The notes under the pieces were generated by a model. It was not told the DNA's origin. It did no database searches and saw only the letters and a list, made by a program, of their open reading frames with translations. Below, piece after piece: positions 1-6,616 of a DNA stretch of 52,819 nucleotides. Source of the DNA: Candidatus Pelethosoma merdigallinarum (GTDB lineage Bacteria > Bacillota_I > Bacilli_A > RF39 > UBA660); the NCBI GenBank assembly GCA_018716065.1, contig DVKJ01000021.1, positions 1 through 52,819 on the forward strand, read 5' to 3'. The stretch's first letter is position 1, and each line of letters begins with the position of its first letter. A program made the position numbers and the translations under genes.

Positions 1-462
1 ATGACCAGTTATGGAAAGAAATATAAAATAAATTTCAAAATCATTGAAATCAATATACCAAAATGTGTAGAAAAATGGTATAATGGAACCGATGAAGCGA
101 TCGTCAAATGGGCAAATATATTTATGGCCGAGAATCTAGAAGAAATCGAAGAATTGGTGGGAGATCTAATGACAAAAGAAGAAAAGAAAGAATTAATGGA
201 TACCGTAAAAACCATCAAAAAGGGGGATCCGTTATGGGAAGCGATGGAAGAAGATCGAATTTATTATGAAAATACAGTGCGAAATGAGATTTACCAAGAA
301 GGACATGAATCTGGACTTAAAGAAGGGCATGAGTCTGGATTAAAAGAAGGTCAAGAATCAGAACAGTTGAAGATTGCTAAAAATCTTAAGGATTTAGGAG
401 TCGATATGAACACGATTTCTAAGTCAACAGGTTTATCGATTGAAAAACTAGAAAAGTTATAA
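1..462 (+). CDS. Rpn-family nuclease/putative transposase, C-terminal part
   Basis: Rpn (YhgA-like) proteins are PD-(D/E)XK nucleases that promote RecA-independent recombination; the nuclease core is N-terminal. The visible 153 residues hold only the downstream helical part, including a KWYNGTDEA segment, and a C-terminal tail with near-identical repeats (EGHESGLK twice, then EGQESEQ) followed by a small helix-turn-helix-like end (ISKSTGLSIEKLEKL). Variable repeat-rich tails like this are typical of the family. The ATG at base 1 is probably internal, since full-length relatives are about 300 residues and the core should lie upstream of the window. No SD can be seen. The next 450 bp carry a truncated second copy. 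Family call fairly sure; activity cannot be judged without the N-terminus. Confidence 0.7.
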   Translation: MTSYGKKYKINFKIIEINIPKCVEKWYNGTDEAIVKWANIFMAENLEEIEELVGDLMTKEEKKELMDTVKTIKKGDPLWEAMEEDRIYYENTVRNEIYQEGHESGLKEGHESGLKEGQESEQLKIAKNLKDLGVDMNTISKSTGLSIEKLEKL

Positions 463-537
463 GAGTGTAGATGCACTCTTTTTATTTATCTATGATGAGT
501 TTTATAAAATTGTTTTTAAATATATGGTATTCATTTT

Positions 538-903
538 ATCAATATACCAAAATGTGTAGAAAAGTGGTATAATGGAACCGATGAAGCGAATGTGAAATGG
601 GCAAATATTTTTATGGCCGAAAATCTAGAAGAAATCGAAGAATTGGTGGGAGATCTAATGACAAAAGAAGAAAAGAAAGAATTAATGGATACCGTAAAAA
701 TCATCAAAAAGGGGGATCCGTTATGGGAAGCGATGGAAGAAGATCGAATTTATTATGAAAATACCGTTCGTCATGAGATTTACCAAGACGGATTAAAAGA
801 AGGGCAGATGAAGATTGCAAAAAAGATAAAAGATAATGGACAGTCTATGGACTTTATTCAAGAAATGACAGGTCTATCGATGGAAGAAATTGAACAATTA
901 TAA
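538..903 (+). pseudogene. Truncated tandem copy of the Rpn gene
   Basis: From INIPKCVEKWYNG onward the frame matches the upstream Rpn gene almost residue for residue, then diverges in the tail (fewer EG repeats, DNGQSMDFIQEMTGLSMEEIEQL end). Similarity starts abruptly; just upstream the same frame has several stops and no start with an SD. The track begins the ORF at an internal GTG (592), which has no SD. This is best read as a 5'-truncated duplicate without nuclease core, left by tandem duplication or recombination. It may act as a donor of alternative C-terminal tails. Confidence 0.7.
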
Positions 904-1010
904 AACTAATGATATCGATCTTGTGTATTTTGGAAAAGGATGACCTGATGGTAATTCTTATGTAGAAAGTATTAATGGAAGAAGAAAATATTTTATAACA
1001 AGTCGATTAT

Positions 1011-1038
1011 AAAAAAAACGTGGAATTTCACGTTTTTT
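1011..1038 (-). terminator. Rho-independent terminator of glmS (possibly bidirectional)
   Basis: An 8-bp stem (AAAACGTG/CACGTTTT) with a 6-nt loop is followed on the minus strand by eight T. It lies immediately past the glmS stop. On the plus strand it also ends in a T run, so it could stop transcripts from the Rpn side. Confidence 0.85.
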
Positions 1039-1040
1039 CT

Positions 1041-2810
1041 TTATTCTACTGTTACTGATTTAGCTAAGTTTTTAGGTTTATCAATATCACAACCTCTTGC
1101 TTTCGCTACGTAATAGCTAATCATCTGCATAGGTATAAGTGCCATCATAGGATTGACAAAGTCATTGATATGAGGTACTAAAATGAGATCATCATAACTA
1201 TCACTTGGAAGATCGGTATTACTAATAGCGATCACATAACCACCACGGGCACGTACTTCTTTATTGTTACTAATACTTTTACTACGAATATGGTCATCGA
1301 TCATAACGGTAATAACCGGTGTACCATCTTCTACGAGTGAGATCGTTCCATGTTTTAATTCTCCAGATGCATAAGCTTCACTATGTAAGTAAGAAATTTC
1401 TTTTAACTTTAAACTTCCTTCCATTGCTAGTGCGTAGTCAAGTCCACGACCAAGATAGAATAAATCTGTTTTTTCATAAATTTGTTTTGCTTGTTCAGAA
1501 TAATCTTTATTTAATAATTTACCTACTTTAACGGCTCCTACATCAAAACTATGTAAAATTTCTTCATATTCTTCTTTCGTCATTAAATCTTTTTCATAAG
1601 CTGTTTTTAAAGCAAGTAGGGATAGGGTCGTTACTTGTGCAAGATAAGCTTTTGTTGTCGCAACGGCAATCTCTGGTCCAGCCATAGTATAAATAACTTG
1701 ATCCGCTTCGCGAGCAATGGAACTTTCTTTCACATTGACAATTCCTAAGGTATCTAGACTGTATTCTTTGGCACGTTTTAAGGCAGCTAAGGTATCGGCT
1801 GTTTCTCCAGATTGAGAAATGACAATGACAAGATGATTCTTTTTTGGAAAGAATTTTTTGTAACGATATTCCGATGCGACTTCTACATTTACTGGAATAT
1901 CTGCATATTGTTCGATTAAGTATTTTCCAACTAATCCTGTGTGATAGGCACTTCCACATGCGACAATATCAATACTTTGATAATCTTTAAAAGTAAAGGT
2001 TTCTTCTTTCATATGATGAACGGTTTTGCGTAAAACATCAGGTTCTTCCATCATTTCTTTCATCATAAAGTGTTCATATCCACTTTTAGAAACACTAGAA
2101 GAGTCTCCTTCAAAATTCTTTAATTTCTTTTTAATTTCTTTTCCTTCTACATAAAAGGTACATGTATCATTTAATATAGCAATTTCACCTTGTTCTAGTA
2201 AGTAATATTCTTTGGTGTAATTAAGAATGGCTGGAACATCCGATGCGATAAAATAGTCTTCATCTTGAACACCAATAATTAATGGACTATCTTTACGAAT
2301 CGCGTAAATCGTATCAGGATGTTCATCACAAAGAATTCCGAAAGCATAAGTTCCTTCTAACTTTTTGGTAACTTCATTTAATGTTTGTAACATATCGTGA
2401 TTTTTTTGATACATTTGATCGATTAAAGCAGCAACGACCTCGGTATCGGTCTCACTTTTAAATGTATAACTATCTTGGGTAAGATCTTGTCTTAATGATT
2501 CATAATTTTCAATAATTCCATTATGAACTAAAGTAATCATTCCTACTTTATGAGGATGAGCATTCACTTCATTAGGAATTCCATGTGTTGCCCATCTAGT
2601 ATGTCCAATCCCAATATGATTATCTTCATTTATCGATAAACTTTGTTCTAAGTTTTTAATTTTTCCTTGTTTTTTAATGATGTGAATATCGTGATCTTTG
2701 ATATAAGCAATTCCAGCTGAATCATATCCACGATATTCTAACGCTTTTAAACTATTTAAAAGAATAGGTATGGCTTTTTTCTTTCCTACATATCCAACAA
2801 TTCCACACAT
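1041..2810 (-). CDS. glmS: Glutamine--fructose-6-phosphate aminotransferase (isomerizing)
   Basis: GlmS makes glucosamine-6-phosphate from fructose-6-phosphate and glutamine, the first committed step to UDP-GlcNAc, peptidoglycan and teichoic acids; it is cytosolic and usually dimeric. The protein starts MCGIVGYVG, so Cys2 becomes the N-terminal nucleophile of the class II glutaminase domain (about residues 1-220, with GHTRWATHG and HNGIIENY). Two SIS sugar-isomerase domains follow, with CGSAYHTG and SQSGETADT, and the conserved end DIDKPKNLAKSVTVE. At 589 residues it is close to the usual ~600. The start is fixed by the MCGIVG motif and the SD GAAGGAG. It stands alone, read leftward. Expression should be controlled by the ribozyme in its leader and possibly by the palindrome over its promoter. 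Confidence 0.97.
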   Translation of the reverse strand: MCGIVGYVGKKKAIPILLNSLKALEYRGYDSAGIAYIKDHDIHIIKKQGKIKNLEQSLSINEDNHIGIGHTRWATHGIPNEVNAHPHKVGMITLVHNGIIENYESLRQDLTQDSYTFKSETDTEVVAALIDQMYQKNHDMLQTLNEVTKKLEGTYAFGILCDEHPDTIYAIRKDSPLIIGVQDEDYFIASDVPAILNYTKEYYLLEQGEIAILNDTCTFYVEGKEIKKKLKNFEGDSSSVSKSGYEHFMMKEMMEEPDVLRKTVHHMKEETFTFKDYQSIDIVACGSAYHTGLVGKYLIEQYADIPVNVEVASEYRYKKFFPKKNHLVIVISQSGETADTLAALKRAKEYSLDTLGIVNVKESSIAREADQVIYTMAGPEIAVATTKAYLAQVTTLSLLALKTAYEKDLMTKEEYEEILHSFDVGAVKVGKLLNKDYSEQAKQIYEKTDLFYLGRGLDYALAMEGSLKLKEISYLHSEAYASGELKHGTISLVEDGTPVITVMIDDHIRSKSISNNKEVRARGGYVIAISNTDLPSDSYDDLILVPHINDFVNPMMALIPMQMISYYVAKARGCDIDKPKNLAKSVTVE

Positions 2811-2840
2811 AATTTGTCTCCTTCATTTGTAAAAGTGGTT

Positions 2841-2967
2841 GATATATGTTTTGTTATAATCTTGATTTTAATTTTTGTCATATATCTTACGATTCCACAG
2901 ACCGAAGTAGTACCCGCCGAATGTTCGATTTCTACTTTCCTCGTCATCCATTCAAGGATCTGGCGCT
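2841..2967 (-). ncRNA. glmS ribozyme (GlcN6P-activated self-cleaving riboswitch)
   Basis: The minus strand of the glmS leader has the conserved glmS ribozyme blocks in order: AGCGCCAGA at the cleavage site, GGATGACGAGG, GAAATCGA, TTCGGCGGGTACTACTTC, and a long P3/P4-type closing stem (AGATATATG...CATATATC) containing an AATC/GATT hairpin. Cleavage is expected between 2967 (A) and 2966 (G). Known biology: glucosamine-6-phosphate is the cofactor for cleavage, and the cleaved mRNA is degraded by RNase J, giving feedback on GlmS. It sits just upstream of the glmS SD, as usual. Confidence 0.95.
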
Positions 2968-3017
2968 ATTTAGGTATCTGTAACGTTCCTCCTTCAGATA
3001 TTCTCTAAATTACTATT

Positions 3018-3046
3018 ATTATATGTAAAAAATAAAATTTGGTCAA
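3018..3046 (-). promoter_or_regulatory. Sigma-A promoter of glmS
   Basis: Minus strand: TTGACC, 17-nt spacer, TATAAT. The predicted transcript starts near 3011, giving a ~200-nt leader with the ribozyme. The -35 box is the right half of the palindrome at 3035-3059. Confidence 0.85.
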
Positions 3047-3059
3047 ATCGACCAAATTT
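3035..3059. promoter_or_regulatory. 25-bp palindrome over the glmS -35 box, putative operator
   Basis: Perfect 10-bp arms (AAATTTGGTC / GACCAAATTT) separated by 5 bp. It covers the -35 hexamer TTGACC of glmS, so a bound dimeric repressor would block the promoter. GGTC...GACC half-sites recall GntR/HutC-type sites such as those of NagR/DasR, but those have a 2-bp centre, so the regulator is unknown. It could also form a hairpin in RNA, but it has no T tract. Confidence 0.5.
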
Positions 3060-3120
3060 AATATAAAATATTTTCAACTTTTTTAAGATCTAAAAAAGGA
3101 AATCAAAAAGTTTTGTTGTA

Positions 3121-3126
3121 TATAAC
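3121..3126 (+). promoter_or_regulatory. -10-like element of peptide unit A
   Basis: TATAAC ends a block (TTTTGTTGTATATAA, then AGAGGG) found in all three repeat copies. No convincing -35 lies 16-18 nt upstream, so promoter assignment is tentative. Confidence 0.35.
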
Positions 3127-3158
3127 TAATAGAGGGTACTTTAAGCCTTAAGTGTTTT

Positions 3159-3176
3159 CTCCAATATAGATTGGAG
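3159..3176 (+). promoter_or_regulatory. SD-sequestering hairpin, unit A
   Basis: CTCCAAT / ATTGGAG form a perfect 7-bp stem with ATAG loop. The right arm contains most of the SD (GGAGGTG) of the ORF at 3184, so translation should be blocked until the stem opens. The hairpin is identical in unit B at 3469-3486. Confidence 0.65.
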
Positions 3177-3183
3177 GTGTAAT

Positions 3184-3306
3184 ATGAAATTCTTTTCTAG
3201 AAAGGATTGTCGCAATGTACGGGCTAATTCTTGTGTTAGTTCTCATATTCTACACGATATTATTAATCAAACAAGATTAATTTTATATAAAAAAGAAAAC
3301 ACTTAA
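3184..3306 (+). CDS. 40-residue Cys-containing basic peptide, copy A
   Basis: The ORF is too short for the track. It starts at ATG with SD GGAGGTG 5 nt upstream and encodes MKFFSRKDCRNVRANSCVSS and a second half with HILHDIINQTRLILYKK. It is basic, has two cysteines seven residues apart, a mildly amphipathic second half and no clear membrane segment. Not recognised. Copy B is 38/40 identical, which supports coding. Context resembles type I toxin genes such as fst/par: SD in a hairpin, leader complementary to the mRNA 3' end (12 nt), and a convergent antisense promoter. Most type I toxins are hydrophobic and this one is not, so toxicity is only a hypothesis. A leader, signalling or regulatory peptide is equally open. 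Confidence 0.6.
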   Translation: MKFFSRKDCRNVRANSCVSSHILHDIINQTRLILYKKENT

Positions 3307-3320
3307 CGGACTAAGTGTTT
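3287..3320 (-). terminator. Antisense-strand terminator, unit A
   Basis: AACACTTA / TAAGTGTT form an 8-bp stem with 6-nt loop followed on the minus strand by TTCTTTTTT. It overlaps the end of ORF A. Unit B keeps the stem but has a different 4-nt loop. Confidence 0.6.
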
Positions 3321-3364
3321 GAGAAAGCACTTAGGAGTGCCCTCAATTTTTTTGTGTTTTCTTT
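3288..3364 (-). ncRNA. Predicted ~75-nt antisense RNA to peptide mRNA A
   Basis: Inferred from the minus-strand promoter at 3371-3399 and the terminator at 3287-3320. The RNA would be complementary to the 3' end and terminator of the peptide mRNA. Its terminator arm has the same sequence as the mRNA leader element at 3148-3159, so both could pair with the mRNA 3' end. Confidence 0.45.
3321..3353 (+). terminator. Sense terminator of peptide unit A
   Basis: GCACT/AGTGC stem with outer GAG/CTC pairs, then AA and seven T. Conserved in unit B with a changed loop. Confidence 0.6.
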
Positions 3365-3370
3365 AACTTT

Positions 3371-3399
3371 ATTATATAAAATATTTTTATCTTTTTCAA
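3371..3399 (-). promoter_or_regulatory. Antisense promoter facing unit A
   Basis: On the minus strand TTGAAA, exactly 17 nt, TATAAT: a near-consensus sigma-A promoter. It reads leftward into the 3' end of unit A and is repeated for unit B at 3681-3709. Confidence 0.65.
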
Positions 3400-3468
3400 G
3401 TAAAAAAAGGAAATCGAAAAGTTTTGTTGTATATAACTAATAGAGGGTACTTTTGCCTTAAGTGTTTT

Positions 3469-3486
3469 CTCCAATATAGATTGGAG
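3469..3486 (+). promoter_or_regulatory. SD-sequestering hairpin, unit B
   Basis: Same CTCCAAT/ATTGGAG stem as unit A, covering the SD of the ORF at 3494. Confidence 0.65.
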
Positions 3487-3493
3487 GTGTAAT

Positions 3494-3616
3494 ATGAAAT
3501 CTTTTTCTAGAAAGGATTGTCGCAATGTACGGACTAATTCTTGTGTTAGTTCTCATATTCTACACGATATTATTAATCAAACAAGATTAATTTTATACAA
3601 AAAAGAAAACACTTAG
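3494..3616 (+). CDS. 40-residue Cys-containing basic peptide, copy B
   Basis: Near-identical to copy A (MKSFSRKDCRNVRTNSCVSS...), with F3S and A14T changes and synonymous differences (TATATA/TATACA; stop TAA/TAG), which supports purifying selection on the protein. The SD, hairpin, leader and terminators are the same. Leader TTAAGTGTTTTC (3458-3469) is complementary to the ORF end except for one extra base. Function unknown; see copy A. Confidence 0.6.
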   Translation: MKSFSRKDCRNVRTNSCVSSHILHDIINQTRLILYKKENT

Positions 3617-3674
3617 GCATAAGTGTTTGAGAAAGCACTTGGAAGAGTGCCCTCAATTTTTTTGTGTTTTCTTT
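3598..3674 (-). ncRNA. Predicted antisense RNA to peptide mRNA B
   Basis: Defined by the minus-strand promoter at 3681-3709 and a terminator stem AACACTTA/TAAGTGTT (3608-3627) followed on that strand by TTCTTTTTT. Parallel to unit A. Confidence 0.45.
3629..3663 (+). terminator. Sense terminator of peptide unit B
   Basis: GCACT/AGTGC stem with GAG/CTC outer pairs, larger loop than unit A, then seven T. Confidence 0.6.
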
Positions 3675-3680
3675 AACTTC

Positions 3681-3709
3681 ATTATATAAAATATTTTTAT
3701 CTTTTTCAA
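3681..3709 (-). promoter_or_regulatory. Antisense promoter facing unit B
   Basis: TTGAAA-N17-TATAAT on the minus strand, carried by the partial third repeat; reads away from topA into unit B. Confidence 0.65.
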
Positions 3710-3763
3710 GTGAAAAAAAAGGAAATCGAAAAGTTTTGTTGTATATAATTAGTAGAGGGGTTA

Positions 3764-3792
3764 TTGACAAGTTTTTAAAATTCGTGTATAAC
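3764..3792 (+). promoter_or_regulatory. Sigma-A promoter of topA
   Basis: Consensus TTGACA, 17-nt spacer, TATAAC. The expected start is near 3799, which excludes the track's upstream start at 3794. Confidence 0.85.
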
Positions 3793-3820
3793 TGTGATTG
3801 ATATAAAAGGACGTGAAAAA

Positions 3821-5848
3821 ATGGCAAAGAATTTAGTAATTGTGGAGTCTCCATCAAAGAGTAAAACGATTGAAAAATACTTAGGAAAAGATTATAAAGT
3901 AGTGTCGTCAAAAGGGCATGTACGCGATCTTTCAACCAGTGGTAAATTTGGTTTAGGAGTAGATATTGAAAATCATTTTAAACCTAAATATACGACGATA
4001 AAGGGAAAGAAAAAAGTGATTGATGAATTAAAAAAAGATGTAAAGAAATCAGATTTTGTTTATTTGGCAACCGACCCTGACCGTGAAGGAGAAGCGATTT
4101 CTTGGCATCTTTATGATGTATTAGGATTAAAACCCGAAAACTATGATCGTATTGTGTTTCACGAAATTACGAAGAATGCGGTTTTAGATTCTTTTAAACA
4201 TGCAAGAAAGATTGACCAAGATTTAGTGAATTCACAAGAAGCTCGTCGTATTTTAGATCGTATTATTGGATTTCGTCTTAGTAAGTTAATTCAATCCAAA
4301 ACAGACGGAAAGAGTGCGGGACGTGTTCAAAGTGTTGCTTTAAAACTCATTGTGGATCGTGAACGTGAAATAGAAGCTTTTAAACCAGAAGAATATTGGA
4401 GTGTAACGGCTCATTTTAAAGAATTTGATGCCGATTTAGCTACTTATAATCATAAAAAACTAGAAATTCATAGTGAAGTAGAAGTTAATGAAATTATGGA
4501 TAAACTAGGAAATGCATTTACCATTGAAAAAGTAGATAAAAAGACCAAAAATAAAAAGTCGAAAGCGCCATTTACAACCAGTACGTTACAACAATTAGCT
4601 TCTAATAAATTAAATATGAGTGCGAAAAAAACGATGACCATTGCCCAAAAATTATATGAAGGTATTGAATTAGAAGATGAAACGGTTGGTTTGATTACGT
4701 ATATGCGTACCGATTCTATTCGTTTAAGTGATGAATTTATTAAAAATACGTATGGTTTTATTAAAGCTAAATATGGTGAAGATTATATTGGTTATGCGAA
4801 ACAAGCAAAGAAAAAAGAAAATGTACAAGATGCCCATGAAGGTATTCGTCCAACTAGTATTAATCGTACACCAGAAAGTGTTCGTCCTTATTTAAGTAAC
4901 GACGAGTTTAAACTTTATCGAATGATTTATTATCGTGCGTTAGCGTCTTTAATGGCCGATGCGAAAACAGATAATACCAGTGTCACTCTAGATAACAATA
5001 ATTATCAATTTAAAGCAAGTGGGCAGGTAATTATTTTTGATGGTTATTTAAAAGTATATCGTGATTATGAGGATACAAAAGAAACCATTCTTCCACCACT
5101 AGATACGTATCAATCTAATATTATCGTTTCGAATAGTATTACGAATGAACAACACTTTACAACTCCACCAGCTCGTTATACAGAAGCTAAATTAATCAAG
5201 GAAATGGAAGAGTTAGGGATTGGACGACCTAGTACCTATGCAAAAACGATTGACAACATAAAAACAAGACATTATGTGGTGATGGAAGATAAAAAATTTA
5301 AACCAACTGCAACGGGAATCGAAGTTACCGATAAGTTACAACAATTCTTTAGTCATTTAATTAATGTTGAATATACGGCCAATATGGAACACGATTTAGA
5401 TGAAATTAGTGAAGGAAAAGAAGTTTGGTCTGATGTTGTGGAAGAATTCTTTCATGAATTTGAACCAGCAGTAGAAAAAGCATTCTCGGAAATGGAGAAG
5501 AAAGAACCGGAAAAAACGGGAGAGAAATGTCCAGAATGTGGAAGTGATTTAGTGAAACGTCATGGACGATATGGAGAATTTGTTGCTTGTAGTAATTATC
5601 CAGAGTGTAAATATGTAAAAGCAGAAAAGAAAGAAGAAGTTGTCGTTTGTGATTGTCCAAATTGTGATGGTAAAATTATTGAGCGTAAGACCAAACGTGG
5701 TAAAATCTTTTATGGATGTAACCATTTTCCAAAATGTAAAACTGCATATTGGGATAAACCTACTGGAGAAAAATGTCCAGAATGTGGAGATATGTTAGTA
5801 GAAAAGAAAGATAAAATTAAATGTAATAGTTGTGATTATGAAAAATAA
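3821..5848 (+). CDS. topA: DNA topoisomerase I (type IA)
   Basis: TopA relaxes negative supercoils by single-strand passage and opposes gyrase. Seen: N-terminal TOPRIM domain (KNLVIVESPSKSKTIEKYLG; metal-binding ATDPDREGEAISWHL), central domain with catalytic Tyr at about residue 294 in GLITYMRTDSIRLSDEF, and GIGRPSTYA. Three C-terminal zinc ribbons follow with CPECG...CSNYPECKY, CPNCDG...CNHFPKC and CPECGD...CNSC; the last is short but keeps four cysteines. Length 675 residues is normal. ATG 3821 is chosen for SD AAAGGA and the canonical MAKNLVIVES start; the longer track start lies at the transcription start. It has its own promoter just after the peptide repeats and its own terminator, so it is probably monocistronic. 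Confidence 0.97.
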   Translation: MAKNLVIVESPSKSKTIEKYLGKDYKVVSSKGHVRDLSTSGKFGLGVDIENHFKPKYTTIKGKKKVIDELKKDVKKSDFVYLATDPDREGEAISWHLYDVLGLKPENYDRIVFHEITKNAVLDSFKHARKIDQDLVNSQEARRILDRIIGFRLSKLIQSKTDGKSAGRVQSVALKLIVDREREIEAFKPEEYWSVTAHFKEFDADLATYNHKKLEIHSEVEVNEIMDKLGNAFTIEKVDKKTKNKKSKAPFTTSTLQQLASNKLNMSAKKTMTIAQKLYEGIELEDETVGLITYMRTDSIRLSDEFIKNTYGFIKAKYGEDYIGYAKQAKKKENVQDAHEGIRPTSINRTPESVRPYLSNDEFKLYRMIYYRALASLMADAKTDNTSVTLDNNNYQFKASGQVIIFDGYLKVYRDYEDTKETILPPLDTYQSNIIVSNSITNEQHFTTPPARYTEAKLIKEMEELGIGRPSTYAKTIDNIKTRHYVVMEDKKFKPTATGIEVTDKLQQFFSHLINVEYTANMEHDLDEISEGKEVWSDVVEEFFHEFEPAVEKAFSEMEKKEPEKTGEKCPECGSDLVKRHGRYGEFVACSNYPECKYVKAEKKEEVVVCDCPNCDGKIIERKTKRGKIFYGCNHFPKCKTAYWDKPTGEKCPECGDMLVEKKDKIKCNSCDYEK

Positions 5849-5876
5849 GTAGAGATGATTTCTACTTGTTTTCTTT
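5847..5876 (+). terminator. topA terminator
   Basis: AAGTAGA/TCTACTT 7-bp stem directly after the stop, followed by TGTTTTCTTT. Confidence 0.8.
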
Positions 5877-5953
5877 ACACTTGTTTAACATTCATAGATA
5901 AAAAAAGAGATGTACTTCCTAAAAAAGAATGATATACTAGGGGTGGTGATACT

Positions 5954-6523
5954 ATGAAAAATGAAAGAATAGAAAAGTATGAGATATTGTGTGATATGGT
6001 AAAAAAAGAAGTAGATCAATTAGGAGTAGAAGAAGCAAGTAAAAAAATAGAACAAATAATGGAACAAGGACAATCTTATGGTTCTTTAACGAATCAAGAA
6101 ATCAAAGAATTGTTAAAAGAAATTCCTATTTGTGTTTTTGCAAAACAATTTTATTGTTTGTCAAAATCAGTAGAAACTATGATTAAAGAACAACAAACCA
6201 GTTTTTATGTTACTCATTTAATTCAAGCGATTCAAGAGACTTGTCTACATTTATATGAAGAAGGATACTCTTTAGAAGAAATTCACCATCATGTAGAAGG
6301 AAGTATAGGAGCTGTTTCGCCTTCTATTAAGCGTTTTGAATGTATTACACGAAAATATGATTTTCGATCTGTTTTAAAACAAGAAGTGGAAAATATGGAT
6401 CAAGAAAGCTATATGAATGAAATTAAAAACTTCTTGTTACAAATAAATTATGAAGTTTCAACGAATGAGAAAGCGATTTATGATCTTGCCGATTATATCA
6501 CCGCAACTTTAATTTTTGTATAA
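5954..6523 (+). CDS. Hypothetical helical protein, 189 residues
   Basis: Not recognised. The sequence is polar and helix-rich, starts MKNERIEKYEILCDMVKKEV and has no signal peptide or membrane segment, so it should be cytosolic. Four cysteines are scattered without a metal-site pattern, and no catalytic motif is visible. The ATG has a strong SD (GGGGTGGTG). A TATACT -10-like box at 5933 is plausible but no good -35 is seen. It is flanked by the topA terminator and its own terminator, so it is a single-gene unit. Codon use matches its neighbours. Coding confidence is high; function unknown. Confidence 0.85.
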   Translation: MKNERIEKYEILCDMVKKEVDQLGVEEASKKIEQIMEQGQSYGSLTNQEIKELLKEIPICVFAKQFYCLSKSVETMIKEQQTSFYVTHLIQAIQETCLHLYEEGYSLEEIHHHVEGSIGAVSPSIKRFECITRKYDFRSVLKQEVENMDQESYMNEIKNFLLQINYEVSTNEKAIYDLADYITATLIFV

Positions 6524-6531
6524 AGCTTTTC

Positions 6532-6556
6532 AAAGAGGCAATGAGCCTCTTTTTTG
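6532..6556 (+). terminator. Terminator of the 5954 gene
   Basis: AAAGAGGC/GCCTCTTT 8-bp stem, loop AATGA, then a T run. Confidence 0.85.
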
Positions 6557-6616
6557 CGACTTTATTTTTTTCTTTGTTTATGGTAGAATAAGAATGATAG
6601 TAAGGTAGGTGATATC

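Larger units (their letters stand above)
3060..3755 (+). repeat. Tandem repeat of ~310 bp: two complete units and a partial third
   Basis: Unit 1 (about 3060-3370) and unit 2 (3371-3680) are nearly identical over a 310-bp period; a third copy of only the first ~75 bp (3681-3755) runs into the topA promoter. Each full unit carries the same parts in the same order: plus-strand promoter-like region, leader, SD hairpin, 40-codon ORF and two terminator-like hairpins; the start of the next unit supplies a minus-strand promoter facing back. Differences fall mainly in hairpin loops and a few codons, suggesting the structures are selected. Confidence 0.9.

Noticed and set aside
904-1010. Possible remnant peptide (VYFGKG, PDGNSYVESINGRRKYFITSRL) after the Rpn copy
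   Set aside because: A frame with one stop can be read, but no homology I can name, no SD and too short to support as a gene.
1594-1959. 121-residue minus-strand ORF
   Set aside because: Out-of-frame shadow inside glmS; Cys/Ser-rich composition, no SD, and glmS is fully supported.
2814-3008. 64-residue plus-strand ORF upstream of glmS
   Set aside because: Lies antisense over the glmS ribozyme and its stems; the RNA explains the sequence better.
3343-3935. Minus-strand ORFs across the tandem repeats and topA start
   Set aside because: Low-complexity translations of T-rich DNA with no SD; they cross the topA promoter and coding start.
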